The translations under genes were made by a program, and so were the position numbers. A DNA stretch of 64,000 bases, from NCBI RefSeq assembly GCF_958979055.1, contig NC_084888.1, forward strand, positions 37,467,804 to 37,531,803, read 5' to 3'. Origin of the DNA: Alnus glutinosa (Eukaryota > Streptophyta > Magnoliopsida > Fagales > Betulaceae). Numbering within the stretch: position 1 is the stretch's first letter; every line of letters begins with the position of its first letter. Under the pieces are notes generated by a model. It was not told the DNA's origin. It saw only the letters and a list, made by a program, of their open reading frames with translations, and searched no databases. Of this stretch, positions 22,533 through 32,199 are shown piece by piece.

Positions 22533-23424
22533 TGCTCCGTTTGTTTCGGCGTAAAATGATTTCCGAAAAATGATTTCGGTATTTTACGGTGTTTGCTAAG
22601 GGCGAAAATAACGGTCAACGAAAACCATTTTCGGTTTGACCGTAAAACCTTCTTTAATTTTTGGAAAACGATTTAGCGTTTTAAAAACCGTAAATCGTTT
22701 TCCAAAATTATATTCTTCGTCTTTACACGCACGTTTGATATCTGACTGGTTGAATCCGGCAATAGTCGGTCGTTTGAAAATAGGCATCGGAATCCGGCAT
22801 CATCAAGTCACTGGAATAATGCTGGCGTTGGAATCCAACCCCCGGAATACTGTCGGCTACCGAAATCTGGCGACATCCGGCAACTGCGCCGAATGCCGGC
22901 GGAATCTGGCCGGAATCCAGTCATGGACAGAAACCGGCTGGAATCCGGCCTGATTTGACCGGATTCGGACACTGATCCGGCCGGATCTGGCCAAAATGGC
23001 CAGAATCCGGCCGGATATGACCGGATCCGAACACTGATCCGGCCGGATCTGGCCAAAATGGCCGGAATTCGGCCGGATATGACCGGATCCGGCTACTGAT
23101 CCGGCCGGATCTGACTGGATCCGGCCATTGATCCTGCCGAGATCCTGCCAAAATGACCGGATTCGGCCGGATCTGACCGGGCCCGGAGGTGTCCTGCCGG
23201 AATCCGGCAATTTTGGCCGGATCCGGCCAAACATGCTCGCCAGATTCCGGCGACGGCGACCGGTCGTCGCCAGATTCCGGCGACATTTGCATTTTCAATT
23301 TTCATAATTTTTTCGTGCGAACCAAACGCCGAAAAATATTTTCGAGAAAATAATTTCTTTTGAAATTGATTTCATCGAAAATATTTTACGACGGAAACCA
23401 TTTTACGTCGAAACAAACGGAGCA
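22533..23424. mobile_element. Harbinger-like MITE with 33 bp inverted ends
   Basis: The two ends match over about 31 of 33 bases, each starting TGCTCCGTTTGTTTCG, and are flanked by TAA on both sides (22530-22532 and 23425-23427). The 892 bp interior has a small hairpin near 22660-22708 and then a very GC-rich block of CCGGCCGGAT-like tandem repeats. There is no transposase. It was inserted after the SINE. Confidence 0.8.
22971..23130. repeat. 62 bp minisatellite rich in CCGGCCGG
   Basis: Copies start at 22971, 23033 and 23095 (ACTGATCCGGCCGGATCTG...), a 62 bp period with few differences. The third copy is partial. Each unit has palindromes GATCCGGCCGGATC and GGCCAAAATGGCC. The open frames over this block are artefacts of the repeat. 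Confidence 0.85.
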
Positions 23425-23514
23425 TAAGAGGGGAGGGAGAATTCAAACTAGTGACTTTTGCTTCATGAAGCGTGGCCACCAGCCGATTGAGCTATCTATC
23501 AGGGACTGTGATGT

Positions 23515-23519
<5 letters not shown>

Positions 23520-23562
<43 letters not shown>
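23520..23562. repeat. (AT)n microsatellite
   Basis: An uninterrupted AT dinucleotide run lies directly beyond the right target duplication of the SINE/LINE nest. Confidence 0.9.
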
Positions 23563-23564
<2 letters not shown>

Positions 23565-23764
23565 TAAAATTTAATTTGAACAATGAAATGAAATAGGTCA
23601 TCCATTTCACTTGATTGGACGAATTTTCTTGATGTTTTTATGATTTTCTATGGATATAGTGATGATGATGATGATGATAAAATGTAGGTTCGTCATTGTC
23701 CAATCCGTCTTCTTATAAAGCTGGAGAGGATTATCTTATTCAAATTTTTTTTAATTTTTGATCG

Positions 23765-23900
23765 AGGGGCGATTGTTACACTCATGCTGCACGTGCACTC
23801 ACACTAGACACAAGGAAGTAGGCTCAGTGTGTAGGTCCCACTTCCTTGCATCTGGTGTGAATGCACAAGTTGTGCCGGTAAAGTGTAACGATCATTTTCC
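23765..23900. mobile_element. Mutator-like MITE with 10 bp target duplication
   Basis: The terminal inverted repeats are AGGGGCGATTGTTACACT and the complement of AGTGTAACGATCATTTTCC, with pairing that extends inward through CACGTGCACTCACAC. Exact copies of TTTTTGATCG at 23755-23764 and 23901-23910 give a 10 bp target duplication, as expected for Mutator-like elements. It has no coding capacity. Confidence 0.8.
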
Positions 23901-23910
23901 TTTTTGATCG

Positions 23911-24746
23911 TAGTAATTTGCCTCTCATTCCAAAAATAGGGAACCATCTCTTCCAAATTTTTGATGCGATTACTGTTACGTGCTTAATTATTCAAACTAT
24001 TTTTTTGTCATTAAATGTAGATTCGTAAGAGTTACTTGTGACCTGTTGTGGTTCTCTCCACATTTGGATCCCAACTTTGAAGACTTCTTATAGCTCGGTT
24101 GGCACTTTAAAAAAAAAATCATCATGAAGGCCACTTCTTAGTGTTGAATATTACTTTCTAATTTCTACGACTTATTTATTTGGAATTGCGTTAAAAAATT
24201 AAAAAATCATTTTTAGCGCATAAAAAGCTGTGCCGAACATAAAGAATATATGTGTAATGAAAAAACTTAAAAAGTAATTCACTTTTTGTTCTTTTTTTTA
24301 AAAAAAGGCCAAAATGTACATTTAAAAAAAATTTAACAATAAAGGTTTTTTTTTTTTTAAAAAAAGCTCTTTATAGCTCTTTAAAAAAGACAAGCCTATG
24401 TATAATGTAACTCTTGTTTCTTTTGCTTGTACTACTTGCAAAAAAATAATAATAATAATAATCATGCTATATATTTATGAAGGTAATTTGATAAATATAC
24501 ATTTTTCCACATATTATATTATAAAGTATTTTATTTTTATTTTGAATTGTTTTTATCATAATTTTGTATATATAATAAAACGCAGTACATAAGGGAAAAA
24601 AATTATTTCTATTGGCATTAAATTTTATTATCTTAGTTACGCCATCAATCATAAATTCCTGATTGGTGGACCATTGTTGCAGTCCCATATGCACTTTCGA
24701 GGTGCTTTCGCGAACACAAGATTGAGCCATATTCTTGACGCTGACT
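23911..24746. other. Spacer and promoter side of the PPR gene
   Basis: AT-rich sequence with A and T runs around 24100-24390 that can pair with each other (possible old MITE). The PPR leader begins somewhere after about 24600. No gene is seen. Confidence 0.4.
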
Positions 24747-27038
24747 ATGAGTTTCTCCATCAAACTGGGTGTTCCTCAACCTGCTCATCTAGCCGTGTTG
24801 CCCACTCCTGTTTCCAACGACAAAAAAGTAAGACACAGAATTCTAACTCTACCATCAAACGGAGCCCACGGAGGCAAACTTGCCCAATCAGCTGCACGAG
24901 ATGAAACTCACAAACAGTCACACTTTCAACCATTGGTTGATCTCCTACGTGACTGTGCCGATAAAGGGTCAGTAGAACAAGCAAAAGCGGTTCATGGGTT
25001 CGTGTTAAAATCCGATTTTTCGGGTAGGGATTTGTTGGTGTTGTTAAATCATGTAGCTCATACGTATTCCAAATGCTCGGGTTTTGATGTGGCTCTTCGA
25101 GTGTTTGATAAAATGTCTGAAAGAAACATATTTTCTTGGACAGTCATGATTGTTGGGTCGACGGAGAATGGTTTTTTTCTTCGAGGATTCCAGTTCTTTT
25201 GCGAAATGATGAATCGTGGAATCTTGCCTGATGGGTTTGCATATTCGTCAATCATGCAGGCGTGTATTGGTTTAGATTGTGTTGAGTTGGGTAGAATGGT
25301 TCATGCCCAGATTGTTATAAGAGGCTTTGCATCTCATACTTTTGTTAGTACATCTCTTCTTAATATGTATGCCAAGTTGGGAATGATTGAAGATTCGTAT
25401 AAGGTGTTTGAGACCATGACTGAACATAACCAAGTCTCGTGGAATGCAATGATCTCGGGGTACACCTCGAATGGTCTTCACTTAGAAGCATTTGATCATT
25501 TCCTTAGAATGAAGAAAGGAGGCATTACACCAAATCTGTACACAGTTATTAGTGTTTCAAAAGCAGTTGGAAGCTTAGGTGATATAGGAAAGGGCAAAGA
25601 GGTTCACAAGTATGTTTCTGAATTGGGTTTGGAGTCTAATGTTCTTGTCGGAACTGCTCTAATGGATATGTTCTCCAAATGTGGGTCTTTAAGCGAAGCA
25701 AGATCCATTTTTGACTCGAATTTCATCAACTGCGGGGTTAACACTCCTTGGAATGCAATGATTTCAGGCTATTCTCAATGTGGGTTTAGCCAAGAAGCTT
25801 TGGAACTCTTTCAAGAAATGTCCCGAAATGATATAAAATCTGATGTTTACACGCACTGTAGTGTGTTCAATGCAATTGCCGCATTGAAGTTTCTTCAATT
25901 CGGAAAGGAAGTTCATGGGATGGTTTTAAAATGTGGATTAAATATGAATGTAAGTGTTTCCAATGCAATTGCTGATGCATATGCCAAATGTGGGTCACTT
26001 GAAGATGTAAGGAAGGTATTTGACAGGATGGAAGAGAGAGATATAGTGTCTTGGACAACACTGTTGACTGGTTACTCTCAATGTTCTGAATGGGAGGAAG
26101 CACTAGCTATCTTCTCTCAGATGAGGGAAGAAGGCTTTATACCCAATCAGTTTACCTTTTCTAGTGTTCTTGTTGCTTGCACCAGCCTTTTTTTACTTGA
26201 ATATGGTCATCAAGTCCATTCTCTTCTTTGCAAGGCTGGCTTGGACACTGACAAGTGCATAGAAAGTGCTCTGATTGACATGTACGCCAAATGTGGTAGT
26301 ATAACTGAGGCGTGTCAGGTTTTTGAGAGGATATCTAACCCTGATACTATTACATGGACAGCTGTTATATCAGGTTATGCTCAACATGGTCTAATGGAGG
26401 ATTCCATTCAGCTCTTTAGGAGGATGTTTCAGTCAGGTGTGAAGCCCAATGCTGTTACCTTATTGTGTGTTCTGTTTGCGTGCAGCCATGGAGGTATGGT
26501 GGAGGAGGGCCTAAACTATTTTCAACAAATGGAGGACACTTATGGTCTGGTGCCAAAGATGGAACATTACGCATGTGTTGTTGATCTCTTAGGTAGAGTG
26601 GGCCGCTTGGATGATGCAATGGAGTTTATACAAAGGATGCCAATTGAGCCCAACATAATGGTCTGGCAAACCTTGCTGGGAGCATGTAGAGTCCACGGCA
26701 ATGTTGAGTTAGGAGAGATTGCTGCTCAGAAAATCCTCCCAATTATGCCAGAATTTTCAGCTACCTATGTTCTTCTATCCAACACATATATTGAGACAGG
26801 GAGTTATGAAGATGGACTTATTTTGAGAGATAGGATGAAAGAGCAGGGTGTAAAGAAGGAAGCAGGATATAGTTGGATTTCTGTAAAAGGTAGAATCCAT
26901 AAATTTTATGCAGGAGATCAACAGCATCCACAAAAAGAGCACATATATGCGAAGTTAGAAGAATTGAGGATGAAGATCAAGTCCATGGGTTATGTGCCAG
27001 ACTTGAGTTTTGCATTGCGAGATGTGGATTGGAGATAA
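24747..27038 (+). CDS. PLS-class pentatricopeptide repeat protein, E+ subgroup
   Basis: An intronless frame of 763 residues starts at the ATG at 24747 (MSFSIKLGVPQPAHLA). A basic leader of about 60 residues suggests an organelle protein; the compartment is not certain. PPR motifs of P, L and S type then run from about residue 70 to 620 (VSWNAMISGYTSNGLHLEAF; LIDMYAKCGSITEACQVF; ITWTAVISGYAQHGLMEDSI). E and E+ motifs follow (NIMVWQTLLGACRVHGNVEL; GYSWISVKGRIHKFYAGDQQ), and the protein ends in YVPDLSFALRDVDWR. The DYW deaminase domain that often follows is absent. E+ proteins specify C-to-U RNA editing sites and are known to borrow deaminase activity from partners such as DYW2. The frame is unbroken, so the gene looks functional. 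Confidence 0.95.
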   Translation: MSFSIKLGVPQPAHLAVLPTPVSNDKKVRHRILTLPSNGAHGGKLAQSAARDETHKQSHFQPLVDLLRDCADKGSVEQAKAVHGFVLKSDFSGRDLLVLLNHVAHTYSKCSGFDVALRVFDKMSERNIFSWTVMIVGSTENGFFLRGFQFFCEMMNRGILPDGFAYSSIMQACIGLDCVELGRMVHAQIVIRGFASHTFVSTSLLNMYAKLGMIEDSYKVFETMTEHNQVSWNAMISGYTSNGLHLEAFDHFLRMKKGGITPNLYTVISVSKAVGSLGDIGKGKEVHKYVSELGLESNVLVGTALMDMFSKCGSLSEARSIFDSNFINCGVNTPWNAMISGYSQCGFSQEALELFQEMSRNDIKSDVYTHCSVFNAIAALKFLQFGKEVHGMVLKCGLNMNVSVSNAIADAYAKCGSLEDVRKVFDRMEERDIVSWTTLLTGYSQCSEWEEALAIFSQMREEGFIPNQFTFSSVLVACTSLFLLEYGHQVHSLLCKAGLDTDKCIESALIDMYAKCGSITEACQVFERISNPDTITWTAVISGYAQHGLMEDSIQLFRRMFQSGVKPNAVTLLCVLFACSHGGMVEEGLNYFQQMEDTYGLVPKMEHYACVVDLLGRVGRLDDAMEFIQRMPIEPNIMVWQTLLGACRVHGNVELGEIAAQKILPIMPEFSATYVLLSNTYIETGSYEDGLILRDRMKEQGVKKEAGYSWISVKGRIHKFYAGDQQHPQKEHIYAKLEELRMKIKSMGYVPDLSFALRDVDWR

Positions 27039-27900
27039 AAGCCTTGTATGATTGATGAAAGCTCACAAAAAGAGGTAAATTCCATCAATTTGTCAATATC
27101 TCTTGTAAATATCATCATATAATCGCGGCGTTTCACAACCGCATATCATAATCTTTCTGAGTAGAACTTCCCTGTTTGGAGATGCCTTGTCTCTCATAAA
27201 TGACAGCATCTAAGTACCAAAAAAGCGGAGAGCACTTGAGGAATATTTGTGGAACCATGGTACGGTTAATCCCAGTGCTGAACATTGTTTGTCGATGCAG
27301 TATAGCTGCTGAATAGGTTCCTAGAGTGCTAGTGCTTATGTGACTGACTTTGTTGAGCAAGGAAACTGAATTGGGACGAATATCATGGGTATTTTGGCAA
27401 AGCAGTTGAAATAGTGTGCAACAATGGCTCAAGGTGTACAAAAACGAGGTCAAAGGTGAATTATCTCCATCTTTGAAGCAGATCAACACATCAGAAACCT
27501 ATACTGAGTTGATGAGGCTCTTCAATTTAAAGATGTTGGTATTTTGTTTCCTTCTTTGATAATTGATATGACGAAATGAGAATGAAAAGCTTGTGGTTTC
27601 TGTTAGTACGTGGTTGTTACTAATGAGCATGGTTCATTCATCTTTGGACGTTGTATTATATTGATCAACTCTCTTGCTGTATATGGAACCTGCAGTCAAT
27701 ATTTGATGCTATAATTAATTTATTTCTTCCACCACTCGTCACTTTGGTGAAGTTTATTAATTGCAGACTAAGTATCAAAGATAACCACATCTGTAGGATG
27801 CCAATGCAATCTTATGACAGATTATTTAACTTTCTATGGGTGAATGTACGGATGCACTAACTCTTCCTTTTTGTTATGACTGCATTTTTTTTTTTACAAC
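27039..27900. other. 3' flank of the PPR gene
   Basis: Non-coding sequence follows the stop, and the first few hundred bases are probably 3'UTR. A minus-strand open frame at 27133-27489 has no recognisable domain or neighbours that support it. No gene is called. Confidence 0.4.
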
Positions 27901-27910
27901 CATAAACCGC

Positions 27911-28060
27911 GAGTAATTCTACCCGGCAAGAAGAAATTCATTAAGTGTCAATCTCCGGCTGACATGGCACCATGCCATGTCAGCCCTCATGTAAAAAAAA
28001 AAAAAACACTTGGATGGAGATGGACACTTGATGGATTTCTTCTTGCTGGGTAGAATTACT
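27911..28060. mobile_element. Mutator-like MITE with 10 bp target duplication
   Basis: The ends GAGTAATTCTACCCGGCAAG and the complement of CTTGCTGGGTAGAATTACTC form a long stem. The flanks CATAAACCGC (27901-27910) and CATAAATCGC (28061-28070) are a 10 bp target duplication with one difference. An inner palindrome GACATGGCACCATGCCATGTC lies at the centre. Confidence 0.8.
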
Positions 28061-28172
28061 CATAAATCGCGGACAGGGGATGGGTTTAAAGGGGCCGAGA
28101 ACGGGTTATTACTCTTAAACAACCATTCCGTTAGTTTGCTAGTTTTGATATGATGCACAACTTGTACGTAGA

Positions 28173-29191
28173 TTTTATTTTATTTATTTTTAAAGATACT
28201 TTGGAAAGGAAATTAATTACATCAAAACTAGGGTTGGACAACCCAAAATAAACATCAAGAATGTAAGTACGCGAAGGTTATGCATCCTAAGACGCGGTTC
28301 TATTGATTCTTGGCACTGATGCCAAGAACCCAAGCCACTAATAAAGGGGTTTAAAGGTGTGTACAAAGTTCATAGGACCCAAATACAAGTTGCAAAACAA
28401 CAATCACAGGGGATACAGAAAAGTAAACGTAACGCCTAGAAATACAGTGGGAAAATAAAACCAACAACAACACAGCAGCTGTTGGACTTAGGGAAAGCAA
28501 AAAAATAAAGGGACAACGACGGTGAAGTGGCGGTTGCTCACCGGCGCGTGAAGAACACGCATCGACGAGGTTAGCCAGAAACTCCACGGAAGGCCCGCGG
28601 CAACTGGGAGGGCGGAGGAAACTGCCACACGTCGGCACATGGGATACACGCGCTCGCGAGTGAGATCTACTCGCAAGCGTGTGTGGGTCATGCGCCGGCA
28701 CGTGGGATACATGTGCTTGCAAGTGAGATCTACACGCAGGCGTATGTGGGTCGCGTGCCGACGCATGCATGGTGGTTGGATTGGGAAGCGGATGGCAGCA
28801 ACATGAAGCGGAGGAAGTCCAGATCATTGTAGCGTGGTGCGTGTGGTGGTTGAGCTTTCAAAAGTGGATAGATCTTATTTTGAAAAAAAAAAATCAAATC
28901 TAACAACTCTAGGAAGAGGGCAGATCCGAGGCTGGGGACGGGCGATGGAGGCTGCAAACAAACATTTAGAGGTGGAGGAGGAGCCGGTGGAGACGTTGAA
29001 CCAAGATAAGGCCTCTGATGAGGCAAGTTGAGCCTTCGAAAAGGCGAGAAAAGGAGGGGAAAGGAGGAGTAGGGGGGTAAGGGGGGAGGGGGAAGAGGCT
29101 CCTCGTTGGCAGTCGGGAGAAACGGATGGGTTTTCTTACAAGAGAGGGGAGAGCCATTTTTGACCAGAGGCTCGATCACATTGGTGAAACT
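28173..29191 (-). mobile_element. Non-coding retroposon, probably LINE-mobilised
   Basis: On the minus strand it begins pyrimidine- and GC-rich (about 29180 to 28880), has a spacer, and ends in an AAAATAAATAAAATAAAA-like tail (plus-strand 28173-28195). The flanks ACTTGTACGTAGA (28160-28172) and ACTTATACGTAGA (29192-29204) form a 13 bp target duplication with one difference. No reverse transcriptase is present, so it must have used LINE enzymes. It may be an internally deleted LINE or a SINE-like family. A 62-63 bp segment is duplicated in tandem at about 28635-28760. The proline-rich open frames inside lack support as genes. Confidence 0.6.
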
Positions 29192-30654
29192 ACTTATACG
29201 TAGAACTTGACTTGGAAGTTATCTTTCAAAATAGTTTGCATTACACTTTTGGCGTGTGAAAAATAAGGCTAATAAAGCAAAAACTAGATTTACGAATCAA
29301 ATTGGATGTGGTTCAAAGGCACATAAAAAATAAATGCCTCAATGATAATTAAATCTTTTACTATGATGTAAGACATTAGGAGTGAAAAATATTGCATGAG
29401 CAAAATACATAAATAAGCAAATGAAAGCTAGCTAATACGTAGGGCAGATTCAAGCAAGGTTCGATCCACTTGTCCATATAAACTATTAAATGTGTAATAT
29501 TTAATCTGAACTATGAAATAGCTAGAATCGATGGAGAGGGTCATAATCTGCGTGCGTTGAGCAAACTGTGAATGTGACACATATAATTGGTTTCTGTGTG
29601 AAGCAGGCTAAGTTTGTTAAACCATTTTATTTCTCACTTTTGTTTTCTGTTTTAAAAACAAAAACATTAACAAATAACTCTAAATACAAATTAAATACTG
29701 AGCAAGTATTTTTACTTTTTCGCCGCATCGTAACATTTTTTATTTTTATTTTTTAAGAAACAAGGTACCCTCAAAAAAACATTAACAAACGGGCCGGGGT
29801 TTTGCTAGTAGGAGAAACACTTCTCCGTTAAAATGACTCGCTCAGTAGTACAGGAACAGTGTTTAGTGATATACAGATAATTTAATCGATCTGAACAGTC
29901 AAGACAAGCAGTGTCTCATGAAAGTAATTGTAAATCCCCATGACAATTTGGATGGACCCAAACCACGGAAAAGAAGCATACAAATTATAGATATAGATAA
30001 CTAGTATTTGCTAGGAGTCAGCTTAGCTTTCTCTATCCAAGTGATTGTATGTCTTTTTTAATGTACTGTTGCGATCTCATGAACAATTCAAACGAAGACT
30101 TATCATGTAGAAATTGGAGAAAAGTTCCTTGTCCAAATGCTAGAAAGTGTCTACAACTCTCCCCCACCCTCACCCTCACCATATTCCAAAGAAACTCAAA
30201 GGCTTCTCATATCTTGTGGGGCTTAAAAAGAAATTGTACCAAGTAAGACGTGAAGCCGATCGAAATGCAACAATCTCTGCCTTTCATATACTATCCAGAA
30301 AATAACAAAGAGACGCGCGCGCGCCACAACTGATCGATATGGCCTTGGCAGGGTATCTCTCTTGTGCCATGCAGTACTGTATGGTTTTTTGGTTGTTTTC
30401 ACTGGTGGATTTTGCCCTCTCTCGTTCGCTTACATGTGAAGAAATATGGGACAAAGGGCACTCGGTGCGATGTGATATTGGCTCCATATATTATTAATTA
30501 CCTATTATCTTTCTGTCATTTGTGTTTGAAATTATTATTTCATGGTCGATATAAAGCTGCAACCGACCCTACGTGCGTGGTGCAATCTTTTTGTCACAAT
30601 TGGTGGGATGAGCAGTACTACTGCATGCGCTGAGCAACGACTATAACTATTTAT

Positions 30655-30680
30655 GCCCCCGCCCCCGCCCCCGCCCCCGC
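30655..30680. repeat. (GCCCCC)n hexamer tract
   Basis: Four units of GCCCCC stand in otherwise AT-rich sequence. The complementary G-rich strand could form a quadruplex. Confidence 0.85.
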
Positions 30681-32162
30681 GCATAGTGCTTGCTATTTCT
30701 TGACACTTATGATATATATACTTAGATATGTGATCGAGCTCTTGAGTTCATTCGCTCATAAAAGTAAAAGAAGAGTCACAAATTAAGGTAATTCTTTGAG
30801 TGTCTGTTACGATCTAATAAAGTGTTTTATATGACTTAATTAGGTATAATTTTAATTACATGTATATAATTAAGTTTTTGGGTACCCTTTCTTTTAAACC
30901 GGTTTTTAAGGGTGAGTTCTATCCAAATTTTATATCATTTGGTATAAAAGTTAACCATCACATTAAGTATGACATAGAACTCACCACTAGATAGTATTAG
31001 TTCAAGTGGTCATCGACAGTAAAAGTATAAAATGGAATGATTAATTTTTATAAAATTTCAAGATCCCAGTTTATTTTCATCCCAATTTGATTCAAATTTA
31101 TTAATAATAATTCAATAATTACTATTAAATTCCTATTCAATAATAATTTTAATAATCATGTCACATTGACACAAGTGATAACTTACTCGGCTGCAGTTCA
31201 CGTTCAAATTCCCCTTCCCCCGGCCCACCCTGGGGCCCAGCTTGTGTTTGAGATCAACTAGTTACATCTGCCGGTCACTTAATTACCCTCCTGGTAAGAG
31301 TTCTTCCTTGTAATATATAACTCTCAACTCTTCTCACTTAAAAAAAAGAAAAAAGAAAAAGTGTGAAGATAATAGAGGTACCACCATTATTAAGTTTACC
31401 ATCCGGGAAGAATCAAGTACATGACGCAGGTGCTTCGAGAATGGTGCAAGAGGATCGATATTTTCACTGTTGCTCCTATGCTATTGGACAACTGACCAAT
31501 AAGCTCTTGGACGAGTCACGTGTTACATTATTTAAATTGTTTTTTTTTTTTTTTTTAATAATTTAGTATTTTATTATTTGTACGTACAATCATTGAGCGG
31601 GATTAATATATTAAGAACTTTAAATTAATTAAAGGCCAGCTTATCAACGATAGAGTATATATGCCTTGCTTTCACTAAAAAATTACAGATTTTATTTTAT
31701 TTTTTTTTAATAAAAAAACTCGAGATTAATTAATTGTATATATTGGTAGAGATTAATTATAAGGAGTTGATCTTAGTGTACGTATGAAAAACCTTTACAC
31801 GTACAGTTGCGCGCTAGAAATAAATTCTAGTACGTATAGAGATATATATCAAACCGGCCTAGATGATCAGAAGAAAACAATTGAGGCTGAATTTATGATG
31901 AATTCCACAGTGAAGTCAATAATAATTAAAGCCAAAGGAAAAGACAAAGTAATATAGCTGTCCAAAGTGCGAGCTTCTTTGTTTGCATGGATAGTCCTCT
32001 CTGCACACAACAAGGTTATCAGTTATCACAGCAAAGCACAGTTTGTAGCATTTGATGATAGCTAGAATACCAACAGTGACGACCAGTGGAAAGTGACCTC
32101 TTTATTCTTCTAACGTACGTCCGTGTGCATATATAATGCATATATGCGTGTGCATGTGTGTG

Positions 32163-32166
<4 letters not shown>

Positions 32167-32196
<30 letters not shown>
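32167..32196. repeat. (AG)n microsatellite
   Basis: An uninterrupted AG dinucleotide run of about 30 bases. Confidence 0.9.

Positions 32197-32199
<3 letters not shown>

Larger units (their letters stand above)
22503..23509 (-). mobile_element. tRNA-derived SINE, interrupted by a MITE and holding the LINE in its tail
   Basis: On the minus strand from 23509 the sequence has a tRNA-like head: an A-box-like TAGCTCAATCGG (about 23492), then about 35 bases on a B-box-like AGTTTGAATTCT (about 23446). The body is cut at 23424 by the MITE and resumes at 22532 with GTGAACATGTC and an A-rich tail (about 22503-22518), where the LINE begins. The exact 12 bp repeats at 16653-16664 and 23510-23521 are best read as the SINE target duplication. 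The alternative is a single chimeric SINE-LINE retrotransposition. Confidence 0.6.

Noticed and set aside
22808-23305. Overlapping minus-strand frames rich in GRIRPDSGH-like repeats, a possible repeat protein
   Set aside because: They come from the 62 bp minisatellite inside a MITE, read in several frames. No start context or family match.
27039-27110. A lost DYW domain downstream of the PPR stop
   Set aside because: None of the three frames after the stop shows DYW-type motifs, so the E+ ending appears natural.
28351-29179. Proline-rich minus-strand frames as host genes
   Set aside because: They lie within a target-duplication-flanked retroposon with an A tail, and codon content is low-complexity.
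29440-29480. tRNA-like B-box (GGTTCGATCC) as a tRNA gene
   Set aside because: No A-box, anticodon arm or acceptor pairing at the right spacing was found.
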